The position numbers and the translations under genes were made by a program. This document shows, one piece after another, positions 1 to 7,704 of a stretch of 27,800 nucleotides of DNA. The notes below the pieces were generated by a model. The model worked only from the letters and a program-made list of their open reading frames with translations. It was not told the origin of the DNA and did not search any database. The stretch comes from UBA6182 sp964479585 (lineage in GTDB: Bacteria; Bacillota_I; Bacilli_A; Erysipelotrichales; Erysipelotrichaceae). Where the stretch lies: NCBI GenBank assembly GCA_964479585.1, contig CAYZMP010000021.1:1-27800 (forward strand), read 5' to 3'. How positions within the stretch are numbered: position 1 is the first letter of the stretch; each line of letters opens with the position of its first letter.

Positions 1-10
1 TATTTCCAAC

Positions 11-51
11 AAAAAAGAGAGCCTTCAAACATGAATGTTTGTCAACTCTCT
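11..51 (-). terminator. rpsU intrinsic terminator
   Basis: Read on the minus strand, AGAGAG (51-46) pairs with CTCTCT (21-16). An inner CAAACAT/ATGTTTG stem lies inside, and six T's follow directly. This is a textbook Rho-independent terminator 28 nt past the rpsU stop. It suggests that rpsU is cut off from whatever lies beyond the window edge. Confidence 0.85.
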
Positions 52-52
52 G

Positions 53-73
53 AAAAGCACAAATTGTGCTTTT
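53..73 (-). terminator. Accessory hairpin after rpsU
   Basis: AAAAGCACAA and TTGTGCTTTT form a perfect 10-bp inverted repeat around a single A (realistically an 8-bp stem with a 5-nt loop). It lies between the rpsU stop and the main terminator. Both sides carry A/T runs, so it could act as a first or bidirectional terminator, or protect the mRNA 3' end. Confidence 0.5.
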
Positions 74-78
74 AGTGT

Positions 79-267
79 TTATCTACGCTTTTTTTTGGCT
101 TTCGCCTTACGTGCAGCTTCGGACTTTAACTTACGTTTAACACCTGGCTTCACATAATACTCTCTTTTGCGAGCTTCAGCTAGGGTTCCGTTACGTGATA
201 CTTGACGCTTGAAACGACGCAGAGCATCATCTAGAACTTCGTTCTCTTTGAGTACGATTCTTGGCAT
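79..267 (-). CDS. rpsU: 30S ribosomal protein S21
   Basis: This 62-residue basic protein is a structural component of the small ribosomal subunit that binds near the mRNA exit/anti-Shine-Dalgarno region. It shows the S21 pattern: an MPRIVLKENE start, the ALRRFKRQVSRNG core, then an RKREYYVKPGVKRK stretch and a Lys/Arg-rich C-terminus. Family length is about 57-70 residues. The reading frame could extend 20 codons upstream, but the ATG at 267 has a strong ribosome binding site (GGGGAGGTTG, ending 3 nt before ATATG), and the extra residues do not resemble S21. It is transcribed alone, from a promoter at 299-327 to the terminator at 11-51. In Bacilli rpsU lies near mtaB/yqeV, which fits mtaB a few genes upstream here. 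Identification is secure. Confidence 0.97.
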   Translation of the reverse strand: MPRIVLKENEVLDDALRRFKRQVSRNGTLAEARKREYYVKPGVKRKLKSEAARKAKAKKKRR

Positions 268-298
268 ATTCAACCTCCCCTCTGATGCAAGCAAGTTT

Positions 299-327
299 AT
301 TATACATAAGTGTACTTTAAAATGCAA
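299..327 (-). promoter_or_regulatory. Probable rpsU promoter
   Basis: On the minus strand a perfect -10 box TATAAT (304-299) sits 17 nt from TTGCAT (327-322), a weak -35. Initiation near 292 would give a leader of about 25 nt carrying the rpsU ribosome binding site. GCAAG/CTTGC repeats flank the boxes (287-298 and 324-337) and one overlaps the -35. Confidence 0.6.
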
Positions 328-380
328 GAAAACTTGCTTAAAAAGCGAGATTTTTATAAATGATTGTCATGTAATAAAGT

Positions 381-409
381 TTGAATCTATTTCTTATGTA
401 GCTTATAAT
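381..409 (+). promoter_or_regulatory. Promoter of the SWIM gene
   Basis: TTGAAT (381-386) and TATAAT (404-409) are separated by 17 nt. The expected start near 416 leaves a leader of only about 14 nt, almost all of it ribosome binding site (AGAGGTGACC) before the ATG at 430. It is divergent from the rpsU promoter. Confidence 0.7.
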
Positions 410-429
410 GATATAAAAAGAGGTGACCA

Positions 430-2070
430 ATGAAAACGAAAAATCACATAAAGCGACAAGCTTTAAAAGACGGTTTAGATTTAGTTAACAACCAACATGT
501 CCTTCAATGTCAAGTTTCTGATGATTTTATCATTGCATCAGTACAAGATCAATCTTCTACTTACAATGTATTACTTCATGTAAAGGATGATATTATTGAC
601 ATGCACCAATGCTCTTGTGCTGAACATGATCAATTTGGTTGTAAGCATGTTGCAGCGGCTATTTACTATGCATTTGAAGATGAAATTGAAAAGAAAGATG
701 CAGACAATGAATTGTCTGATGCTATTTTAGAAACATTAACCCCTCAAGAAGCTCAACTTTTTTTAATGGAACAACTCGATTTAGATGAAGAGTTAAAACA
801 ACGATTTGTTGATCGGTTTTCTTTTCATTTAGAAGAGGAATTTGATCAACTTTTCTACCTCATCAATGAATTTGCAGAAGCAGCAATAAAAAATCGATAT
901 TTTATTTACGGATATAATCAACATATTTTCGACAAAATTTTCTTTGAGTTTATTGACGAAATTGATGAAAATATTGAGAGATTATCATTGCAACATGCTC
1001 TATTAGCATTAAAAGAAATGTTTGACGTACTGATGACTTTTCAAAAAGAAAGTTACAATAGTGTTGTCATTGATTATGTCCATTACCTTGTTGGACGTAT
1101 CATTGATTTATCCAACAGCAATGACGAACAAATCTTAGAAGATGCTTTTTTATGGGTTTCAATGCCGATAGTCAATTTACAATATGAATCGTTATACTTA
1201 CTTGATGTGTATAACGATGGTTTTCTTAATGAACGTTTTATTGATTTGAAATACAACATTATTAAGTTTGCATATGATAATTTGGAAGAAAACCCTACAA
1301 TTTTCCATCATATTTTAGCCCCAAAAATTGCAGAAACATACATTGAAGTTGTCTACTTTCAAAACAACAAAAAAAAGGAAGTTGATGATGTAATAGCTAA
1401 ATTTAAAGATTTTCCTGCTATTATCATTCAACAAGCTCGTATTTATCATCATCAAAATAAACTTAAACAGTCCATAGAATTGCTAGAAAATAAACGATTT
1501 GATTTTAAAGAAGAACAATTTTATCAAATAGCTGTTGAAGCTCTAGAGTTTTTATACAAGAAAACAAATGATAAAGTTAATTTAAAGCGAATAAAACTTG
1601 AACAAGAAATTGAAGAAGCAAATGATTTTTCTGTTGAATACAAACTATTTAGAGAAAAAATTGGTGAAAAGAAATGGCCTGAAGTATATACCTTTGCCAT
1701 TGAATATTTGAAAAAAAGAAAAATACCAAGGTATGAGTTCTTTCATCAACAACAAGAAATTAAGGAGCTAAAAAAAGAAATACTTCATTATAATCATATT
1801 GACATGATTGGTAGATATATAAATAGCTTTAAAAAGTTACCTAAAAATGAATTTCAAAAACTTATCGAAACAGCCATTGACAATAAGATGAGTGAAGGAT
1901 CAACAGTAAGTATATACAATCAAGTTGTTCAATATTTAGATGCATTAAACGACACCATTGACGATGAGAAAACCATCTCTACTATTGTAAAAAAACTGTC
2001 AAAAAATTACCCTAGACGGACAAAACTCTTTGCGATGGTTAATGAGCATTTTAATAAAAAAATAGTGTGA
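430..2070 (+). CDS. SWIM zinc-finger protein, no helicase domain
   Basis: A 546-residue protein whose one recognisable domain is an N-terminal SWIM zinc finger: Cys61, Cys63, Cys71 and His73 (CxC-x7-CxH), with the usual hydrophobic CKHVAAAIYY continuation. SWIM fingers are known from SNF2-type helicases, MuDR transposases and stand-alone bacterial proteins, and are thought to bind DNA or protein. The remaining 470 or so residues look entirely alpha-helical, rich in Glu, Lys, Tyr and Phe, with TPR-like spacing, but I cannot assign a repeat family. There are no Walker motifs and no SNF2 helicase next door. The start is fixed by AGAGGTGACC just before the ATG. Sampled stretches (901-960 and 1561-1620) contain about 23% G+C, against about 38% in sampled stretches of other genes, although 601-660 is near 45%. 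It is the only plus-strand gene in the left half and converges on the SEC-C gene. Function unknown. Confidence 0.75.
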   Translation: MKTKNHIKRQALKDGLDLVNNQHVLQCQVSDDFIIASVQDQSSTYNVLLHVKDDIIDMHQCSCAEHDQFGCKHVAAAIYYAFEDEIEKKDADNELSDAILETLTPQEAQLFLMEQLDLDEELKQRFVDRFSFHLEEEFDQLFYLINEFAEAAIKNRYFIYGYNQHIFDKIFFEFIDEIDENIERLSLQHALLALKEMFDVLMTFQKESYNSVVIDYVHYLVGRIIDLSNSNDEQILEDAFLWVSMPIVNLQYESLYLLDVYNDGFLNERFIDLKYNIIKFAYDNLEENPTIFHHILAPKIAETYIEVVYFQNNKKKEVDDVIAKFKDFPAIIIQQARIYHHQNKLKQSIELLENKRFDFKEEQFYQIAVEALEFLYKKTNDKVNLKRIKLEQEIEEANDFSVEYKLFREKIGEKKWPEVYTFAIEYLKKRKIPRYEFFHQQQEIKELKKEILHYNHIDMIGRYINSFKKLPKNEFQKLIETAIDNKMSEGSTVSIYNQVVQYLDALNDTIDDEKTISTIVKKLSKNYPRRTKLFAMVNEHFNKKIV

Positions 2071-2083
2071 ATGCACACTATTT
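2052..2083. terminator. Shared hairpin terminator between convergent genes
   Basis: AAATAGTGTG (2060-2069) and CACACTATTT (2074-2083) form a perfect 10-bp stem with a 4-nt loop. The stop codon of the plus-strand SWIM gene (2068-2070) and part of the minus-strand SEC-C stop (2082-2084) lie inside it. On the minus strand the stem is followed by a run of T's, so it ends the long minus-strand operon well. On the plus strand the T-run is short. Confidence 0.75.
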
Positions 2084-2828
2084 AATGGTGTTTACCATGG
2101 CAATTCTTAAATTTTTTTTTGCTACCACAAGGACACGGTTTATTTCTCGCTGGTTTTAAATCCACGAATTCACTTTCGTTGGCTTGAAAATCATTTTTTG
2201 ATTGCAGTGCTAGCTCACTAGGTGTATAACCATTGTTCTCAAATATTCGCGTGTTGTTAGTAATATGAACAAGACAGTCAATAAATCCTTTTATGTTGTC
2301 TTCTTGAAAAATATAATTAAAACGATTAAAGACATTGAGAATCTCTTTGAGTGACTCGTTTCTTTGAACCATTTCATGCACAAGTATTGTGTGATCATCA
2401 ATTTCTTGTTCAGTGAATTTTTTATCAGCAAACTCATGCTGAAGTATGTATTTCTTTAAATCATGATAAGGTTCTAATGGCTCAATGTAAAAACCATCAC
2501 TGTATCTTAAAAACTCTTGTTGATTCGGTAAATAGCGAGGTTTATTTTTTTGGTTTGTTCGAATATACGTTACCACTTCTAAGTAATCATCAAAATCGGG
2601 CTGAATTTCAGGATGTGAAAGTAACCCTTGAAAAAGAGAATATTCATGATTATGTGTTTTCGCATATCGAACAAGAGCAAGTTCTGCTTCTTCAGTGGTA
2701 GTTTTCGTTGTTTCATAATGATTAAAAACATCTACAAAATCATCCAGTGTGATAATTCCATATAAAAACACCGATGCATTTGCATAAGTTGCAATTGTTT
2801 CTTTTCTTTGGCTAGAAATTCGTATCAT
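2082..2828 (-). CDS. SEC-C motif protein of unknown function
   Basis: A 248-residue protein with a C-terminal SEC-C zinc-binding motif at the extreme end: Cys232, Cys234, Cys243 and His244 (CPC-x8-CH, in PCPCGSKKKFKNCHG). The same motif ends SecA and many otherwise unrelated proteins and binds zinc, often helping contact ribosomes or other partners. The first 220 or so residues are predicted mostly helical and resemble nothing I can name. No signal peptide or membrane segment is visible. It is the last gene of the long minus-strand run, 38 nt after deoC, and its stop lies in the terminator stem. The ribosome binding site upstream of the ATG is weak (GTAGAG), so expression may depend on readthrough from deoC. 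The motif is certain; the function is not known. Confidence 0.75.
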   Translation of the reverse strand: MIRISSQRKETIATYANASVFLYGIITLDDFVDVFNHYETTKTTTEEAELALVRYAKTHNHEYSLFQGLLSHPEIQPDFDDYLEVVTYIRTNQKNKPRYLPNQQEFLRYSDGFYIEPLEPYHDLKKYILQHEFADKKFTEQEIDDHTILVHEMVQRNESLKEILNVFNRFNYIFQEDNIKGFIDCLVHITNNTRIFENNGYTPSELALQSKNDFQANESEFVDLKPARNKPCPCGSKKKFKNCHGKHH

Positions 2829-2866
2829 AACTCTACTTTACCTACAGATGTGATTTATCACTATAA

Positions 2867-3523
2867 TTAATAGCTTTGATCTGCTTTTTTCCCTTTAATA
2901 AGCGCAATCCCACTACTTGTACCAATTCGTGTTGCTCCAGCAGCAATCATCGCTTCTAAATCTTCGTATGTTTTTACGCCACCTGCTGCTTTGACTTCAA
3001 TTTGCTTATCCGCTGTTTTTACAAGTAGTTTTACATCTTCTAAAGTTGCTCCTGATGTAGAAAAACCAGTGCTTGTTTTCACAAAATCTGCTTTTGCTAA
3101 TTTAACACACTGTGTCGCAAATACTTTTTGATCATCGTTTAATAAACATGTTTCAATAATAACTTTTAAGATATTATCCCCAATCGCTTGTTTGATTTGC
3201 TTAATCTCATTAACAACATATTCTTGATCTTGTTCGATGACTTTCGCAATGTTAATGACCATATCGATTTCAGTTGCACCTTCAGCGATGCAATCTTGCG
3301 CTTCAAACACTTTTGTCTTTGTGCTGTTTTGTCCTAGTGGAAATCCTATAACAGCACACACTTTAACATCGCTGTCCTTAAGCTGTTTAAAGGCTAATGG
3401 TACGTAATTACCATGCACACATACACTTTTAAAGTGGTGTTCTTTTGCTTCATTACAAAGCGTAATGATGTCTTGTGTGGATGATGTAGGTTTTAAGTTT
3501 GTGTGATCAATGTATTTATTCAT
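2867..3523 (-). CDS. deoC: Deoxyribose-phosphate aldolase
   Basis: Class I aldolase that cleaves 2-deoxyribose 5-phosphate to glyceraldehyde 3-phosphate and acetaldehyde, the last step of deoxynucleoside catabolism in the cytosol. At 218 residues it has the usual length. Visible motifs are the YIDHTNLKP start, Asp87 in EIDMVINI, the Schiff-base Lys149 in DFVKTSTGF and the proton-relay Lys178 in VKAAGG. Its ATG overlaps the murE stop by 8 nt (ATGAATAA), with AAAGGAG about 10 nt upstream, so translation is probably coupled. The same operon carries pdp, which feeds deoxyribose 1-phosphate into this route through a phosphopentomutase not present here. In Bacilli deoC is also found near mtaB and rpsU. 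Very sure. Confidence 0.96.
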   Translation of the reverse strand: MNKYIDHTNLKPTSSTQDIITLCNEAKEHHFKSVCVHGNYVPLAFKQLKDSDVKVCAVIGFPLGQNSTKTKVFEAQDCIAEGATEIDMVINIAKVIEQDQEYVVNEIKQIKQAIGDNILKVIIETCLLNDDQKVFATQCVKLAKADFVKTSTGFSTSGATLEDVKLLVKTADKQIEVKAAGGVKTYEDLEAMIAAGATRIGTSSGIALIKGKKADQSY

Positions 3524-4988
3524 TTTCTTCTTGCTCCTTTATTTTATAGCGGTCATGCAATGCTTCTTTTGCAACCACATGATCACCTTTATAATACTCT
3601 TTTCCAAATTCTTTGTCTAAATAAGTTTCATCGCCTTTTCCTAAGATTAACACTGTATCAGAAGTGTTGGCTAAGGTGATGGCTTGACTTATGGCACTTG
3701 CTCGATCTTCAATAACAATGTAATTGGCATCGGTAATGCCCTCTTTAATTTGATCGCAAATTTGATGGACATCTTCATTGCGTTGATCTTCTTCTGTAAG
3801 AATAATCATATCGCAATACACATTGGCAATTTCACCAAGGACACTTCGTTTTTTCGTGTCTCGTTTACCAGCGGAACCAAATACACAGATGATGCGATGA
3901 TCATCAGCCGTAATGGATTTGGCGTATTCAAAGCATTGAATAAACCCATCAGGAGTATGGGCAAAATCCACAATGGTAGTAAAACCACATTTAGACTCTA
4001 ACACTTCCATTCTGCCATCAATTTGTGGAATATCACGAGTAAACTTAGCGAGAGTTTCAAGGGCTATGTTTCTTTTTTTACTAACAGCTAACATCGCAGC
4101 TACAAGATTTAAAACATTAAACTTAGCCACTAAATTAGTATGAACCTCTACCTCTGTGTTTGATATTGTTTCTACAATCTTAAAGGATGATGATTGTGGT
4201 GTTAGTTCAATATCTTCAATCATATAATCAGCATCGTTATCCACACCAAAGGTTACAACATTTGCACTTGTATAATCAATCATTTTAAGTGCGTAATCAT
4301 CATCCATGTTGATAATTGCAAACCCTTCTTTTGGTAGCTGTTCAAACAATTTTGCTTTGGAAACAAAATAATTATCCATGGTTCCATGATAGTCTAAATG
4401 ATCGTGGGTTAAATTGGTAAACACACCGACATCAAAGGCTACAGTATCAACACGATGTTGATCAAGACCAATCGAAGATACTTCTAAGGCCACAGATTGT
4501 ACATTAGCGTTAACCATGTCATAAAAGGTACGATGTAAATCAATAATATCCGGTGTCGTCAATAAAGCAGGACGTTTTTCATCCGCAAACTCAATAGAGA
4601 TAGTCCCAATGTAACCTGAGCGTTGACTTTGTCGATTAAAATGATGGATTAAGGAAGCAACGGTACTTTTACCATTGGTTCCCGTCACACCATACACATC
4701 CATTTTTGTGGATGGCTTTTGATAAAAGGTGTGCGCTACTTGATTGAGTGTTTTTAAAACATCTTTAACTTGAATATACGTGATGTTTTCCTTTTTTTCA
4801 ACAATGGGATCACTATGCACAACGGCAATCGCTCCATTATCAATGGCTTGATTAACAAATCGATGACCATCAAAAACCATGCCTTTTAAACAAAAAAACA
4901 ACCCCATTTGCGTTTTTTTGCGTGAGTCACTCATTAAATTTTTAACTTCTAAGTCTGGTGCTTGATTAAATATATCACTTAATAACAT
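3516..4988 (-). CDS. murE: MurE-type Mur ligase, atypical specificity motif
   Basis: A 490-residue ATP-dependent Mur ligase most like MurE, which adds the third amino acid to UDP-MurNAc-L-Ala-D-Glu in peptidoglycan synthesis. Visible landmarks are the P-loop GVTGTNGKST (100-109), TTPDIIDLH (144-152), EVSS (169-172), DHLDYHG (196-202), the likely carbamylated Lys211, and DFAHTPDGF (341-349). The position that reads DNPR in meso-diaminopimelate enzymes and DNPA-like in some lysine enzymes is EDQR here (400-403), and the usual GKGHE is GKGDE (450-454). The substrate therefore cannot be assigned. The start has AAGGGGATAGT before the ATG. It lies between mtaB (9-nt gap) and deoC (8-nt overlap), with no other cell-wall gene in the window, so a true MurE role depends on the rest of the pathway. 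The family is secure; the specificity is open. Confidence 0.85.
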   Translation of the reverse strand: MLLSDIFNQAPDLEVKNLMSDSRKKTQMGLFFCLKGMVFDGHRFVNQAIDNGAIAVVHSDPIVEKKENITYIQVKDVLKTLNQVAHTFYQKPSTKMDVYGVTGTNGKSTVASLIHHFNRQSQRSGYIGTISIEFADEKRPALLTTPDIIDLHRTFYDMVNANVQSVALEVSSIGLDQHRVDTVAFDVGVFTNLTHDHLDYHGTMDNYFVSKAKLFEQLPKEGFAIINMDDDYALKMIDYTSANVVTFGVDNDADYMIEDIELTPQSSSFKIVETISNTEVEVHTNLVAKFNVLNLVAAMLAVSKKRNIALETLAKFTRDIPQIDGRMEVLESKCGFTTIVDFAHTPDGFIQCFEYAKSITADDHRIICVFGSAGKRDTKKRSVLGEIANVYCDMIILTEEDQRNEDVHQICDQIKEGITDANYIVIEDRASAISQAITLANTSDTVLILGKGDETYLDKEFGKEYYKGDHVVAKEALHDRYKIKEQEENE

Positions 4989-4997
4989 ACTATCCCC

Positions 4998-6236
4998 TTA
5001 TATTAATTTACCATAACACACATTGTTGGCAATTTGTGTTATTTGTACTTTTACAAGTTCATTAACTAAGCATTCATCATCCATCACAACAACGGGTATA
5101 TAATGTTCACTATAACCAAAATACCCTTTTTCGTTTTTCGATTCAATAAGCACTGTCACCTCTTTTAACATGTAATTGGCTAAGTTTTGCTTTCTTAGTC
5201 TATTTGAAACGTCCAGTAGTTCTTTTGTTCTTTGTTTAATAACACTTGCTTCTACATGTCCATCAAGTGTTGCCGCAACTGTGTTTTTACGTTTAGAATA
5301 TGGAAACACATGCAGAAACCCAAGTTCTAATGCTTCTATGTTTGCCTTAGATTGGTTAAATTGATCATTAGTCTCCCCAACAAATCCAGCAATGACATCA
5401 CTACTAATCATAACATCAGGCATCAGTTGCCGAATTAAGTTTATCTTTTTAAAAAAGTAATCCATTGTATAAGGCCGATTCATGTTGTAGAGTACTTCAT
5501 CATTTGCGGATTGTAGTGGAATATGAAGATGCTTGGCAATCTTTGGTTGAACTGACATAAACTGTAGTAAATCATCATGAAGTTCAGTAATTTCAATGGA
5601 TGAGATGCGAATTCTCTCTAATCCTTCAATTGTTACTAATTGCTTTAGTAAACTTAACAATGATTCTCCTTTATCACCTTTATACTTTCCAATATGAATC
5701 CCCGTTAAGACAATTTCTTTATGATTTGCACCAACTAGCGCTTTTGCATGTTCCACAATTTGATCAATGTCCACTGATTTTTCTTTTCCTCGAGCAAGTG
5801 GAATAACACAAAAGGAACAATACTGTTCACAACCATCTTGGATCTTTAAAAAGGCTCGTGTTTTAGCTGTATTAACGTGCGATAAATCACTCATTAATTT
5901 ACGTTTAAGAACAATTTCATCAAAATGCTCTTTATCATCTTGATAAATCATTGTATCAATTTCTTTGATTTTTGCAAGGTTATCACTGTCAGCCGTTAAT
6001 GAACAACCGACCACGACAATATGTGCATCAGGATTGTTTTTAATAGCTTGTTTGATTTTTTGACGAGATTTTGCGGCTGCGGCGTTTGTGACAGCGCATG
6101 TGTTAATGATGTATGTGTCTGCTTTTTCTTTAAAATCAACTTGCTTCATGTTTGCTTGTTTCATTGCATGCACATATCGATCTGATTCTACAGCATTAAC
6201 CTTGCATCCTAATGTTGAAATGGCAAATGTTCTCAA
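4998..6236 (-). CDS. mtaB: tRNA t6A37 methylthiotransferase MtaB
   Basis: Radical-SAM methylthiotransferase that converts t6A at tRNA position 37 to ms2t6A, improving decoding of ANN codons. At 412 residues it has the family's three parts. The N-terminal domain has the three cluster-binding cysteines Cys11, Cys47 and Cys78. The radical-SAM core has CEQYCSFC (Cys136, Cys140, Cys143), and the C-terminus (about 350-412) fits a TRAM RNA-binding domain. Its STLGCKVN start and FCVIPLARG motif are closer to MtaB (YqeV) than to MiaB. It appears to start at TTG (6236): GAGGTG lies 5 nt upstream, and any later ATG would remove Cys11. It begins 2 nt after the unknown gene and 9 nt before murE, within the same operon. 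Confidence 0.95.
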   Translation of the reverse strand: MRTFAISTLGCKVNAVESDRYVHAMKQANMKQVDFKEKADTYIINTCAVTNAAAAKSRQKIKQAIKNNPDAHIVVVGCSLTADSDNLAKIKEIDTMIYQDDKEHFDEIVLKRKLMSDLSHVNTAKTRAFLKIQDGCEQYCSFCVIPLARGKEKSVDIDQIVEHAKALVGANHKEIVLTGIHIGKYKGDKGESLLSLLKQLVTIEGLERIRISSIEITELHDDLLQFMSVQPKIAKHLHIPLQSANDEVLYNMNRPYTMDYFFKKINLIRQLMPDVMISSDVIAGFVGETNDQFNQSKANIEALELGFLHVFPYSKRKNTVAATLDGHVEASVIKQRTKELLDVSNRLRKQNLANYMLKEVTVLIESKNEKGYFGYSEHYIPVVVMDDECLVNELVKVQITQIANNVCYGKLI

Positions 6237-6238
6237 TC

Positions 6239-7003
6239 TTACACCTCACTAACTTTTAAAAATGCTTTTTTGCTTGTCGCTTTCATTGCTTTTTTATGTA
6301 ACACATCATTGGCTAGTAACCACTTTTTTGTTTCTTCAACATCGTTGTTGATGACATGTTGAGCAAACGTTTCTATTGCACGATCATCTACAATACTATT
6401 ATAAAATGGAAATCGTTTCGTTACTTTAAAATCATCAACCTCAAATAAAATGTTTGCCTTTTTATGATACAACATCATCAGTTGGTCTTTTACAAGCACT
6501 AAATGACATTCACTAAACTTCGCCAAAAATGGATAGTGACCATAGTAGCTTACATCAATCATGTTGGAAGCGTATGATTTATACAGCTTAAAAAACTGAT
6601 CTAGTTCAAACACAACGGGTCGTTTATCAAACAAAGCATTGTATAACTCATCAAAAAATGCCACGAATATTTTACTGTCTTTATGATAAAAATGCGGCAA
6701 TGACTCATACACAGATGCACATTCCACATGCAACAAATGGTTTTTCTGTGTATTTGTTAAGTTTGGCCATATATCAAACACTTGGTTACGTGCTTGTTCA
6801 AATGCTTTTTGAAGTGCTTCTTTATTTTGTGTAGAGGTGTAATAGACATCCAATAAAATGGCATCCATTTCATTTTTCACTTCAAAGATTGACTCATGCT
6901 TATTTACAACCTCTAACTTACGTTTGTTTGTCTTTGCAAACTCATCTTTTAATAAGGATTGTTTATGATGTTTCATTAAAAACTGTTGGATGGTTTTAAT
7001 CAT
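6239..7003 (-). CDS. Unrecognised 254-residue protein
   Basis: I do not recognise this protein. It is about 254 residues, with no signal peptide, membrane span or metal-binding motif. It looks mixed alpha/beta and is rich in Lys, Phe, His and Tyr, with a basic C-terminal tail (about 225-250). The frame extends 4 codons further upstream to a TTG, but GGAGG lies inside that extension at ideal distance from the ATG at 7003. That ATG overlaps the rsmE stop by 8 nt (ATGATTAA), so I start there. It ends 2 nt before mtaB. In Bacillus rsmE and mtaB are direct neighbours, so this gene is inserted into a conserved pair. A role in RNA modification or ribosome biology is possible from context only. Confidence 0.75.
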   Translation of the reverse strand: MIKTIQQFLMKHHKQSLLKDEFAKTNKRKLEVVNKHESIFEVKNEMDAILLDVYYTSTQNKEALQKAFEQARNQVFDIWPNLTNTQKNHLLHVECASVYESLPHFYHKDSKIFVAFFDELYNALFDKRPVVFELDQFFKLYKSYASNMIDVSYYGHYPFLAKFSECHLVLVKDQLMMLYHKKANILFEVDDFKVTKRFPFYNSIVDDRAIETFAQHVINNDVEETKKWLLANDVLHKKAMKATSKKAFLKVSEV

Positions 7004-7703
7004 AATAGCCTCCAAGTAGCGTCATCGCCATCATCGCTGCTGTTTCTGAGCGTAAAACACGATGGGTTAAACTTGCTTGTTGAAATCCTAACAGTTCAAA
7101 ATGAGCGACTTCCTCTTGAGTAAAGCCCCCTTCAGGACCGACAATGACACTAACGGATTGTTGGTGTTTCATTTTTGGTAGTTGCACACTTTGATCGGTG
7201 TTTTCATACAATAAAATCTTATGATCACTATGTATATCTTTTAATTGTGGAATTGTTAGTGGTCCAATAATTTTAGGTAGTGTTAATCGATGCGAAGTTT
7301 CCGCTGCTTCTTGTGCAATCGTTGCAAATCGTAGTAGTTTTTTCTCCATGTCTTTTTTTGAAAAAGAAACAACACAACGTGAAGCATGAAGCAAAATAAT
7401 CTTACTAACACCAAGTTCAGTCGCTTTTGCAATGACAAGCTCTAGTTTTTCTTTTTTAATAAGTGACATAATTAAAGTAATATCAGTGGCAATATCACTT
7501 TTCTTAGTAATCGGTTTAGTTAGTAAAGCATTTTCAATGTTTTGATCAACTTGCGCAAAAAAACCATTCCCATGAAAATCGACTAATCGAATTGTCGTGT
7601 GTGGCTTGCTTTTTAGTACATTCTTTAAATGAAACTGAATGTCTTTGTTTAGTTTTACTTGTTCATTAAGTGCTAAGTGTTGATCAATGAAATATTGTTG
7701 CAT
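6996..7703 (-). CDS. rsmE: 16S rRNA m3U1498 methyltransferase RsmE
   Basis: SPOUT-class methyltransferase that uses S-adenosylmethionine to methylate N3 of U1498 in 16S rRNA of the assembled 30S subunit. The 235 residues match the family length. An N-terminal PUA-like domain (about 1-70) is followed by the knotted SPOUT domain, with KATELGVSKI (93-102), QEAAETSHR (131-139), the SAM-binding GPEGGFT (189-195) and LRSETA (217-222). AAGGGG upstream of the ATG lies inside the end of rluB, whose TAG stop is 1 nt away. The next gene overlaps its stop by 8 nt. In Bacillus the gene (yqeU) sits next to mtaB (yqeV). Secure. Confidence 0.96.
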   Translation of the reverse strand: MQQYFIDQHLALNEQVKLNKDIQFHLKNVLKSKPHTTIRLVDFHGNGFFAQVDQNIENALLTKPITKKSDIATDITLIMSLIKKEKLELVIAKATELGVSKIILLHASRCVVSFSKKDMEKKLLRFATIAQEAAETSHRLTLPKIIGPLTIPQLKDIHSDHKILLYENTDQSVQLPKMKHQQSVSVIVGPEGGFTQEEVAHFELLGFQQASLTHRVLRSETAAMMAMTLLGGYYD

Positions 7704-7704
7704 A

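Noticed and set aside
267..327. Longer rpsU start (20 extra residues)
   Set aside because: The extension would run across the -10 box and the ribosome binding site, and it is unlike S21.
3684..4001. 105-residue open frame opposite murE
   Set aside because: It lies wholly antisense to a gene with clear Mur ligase motifs, has no ribosome binding site of note and resembles no protein family.
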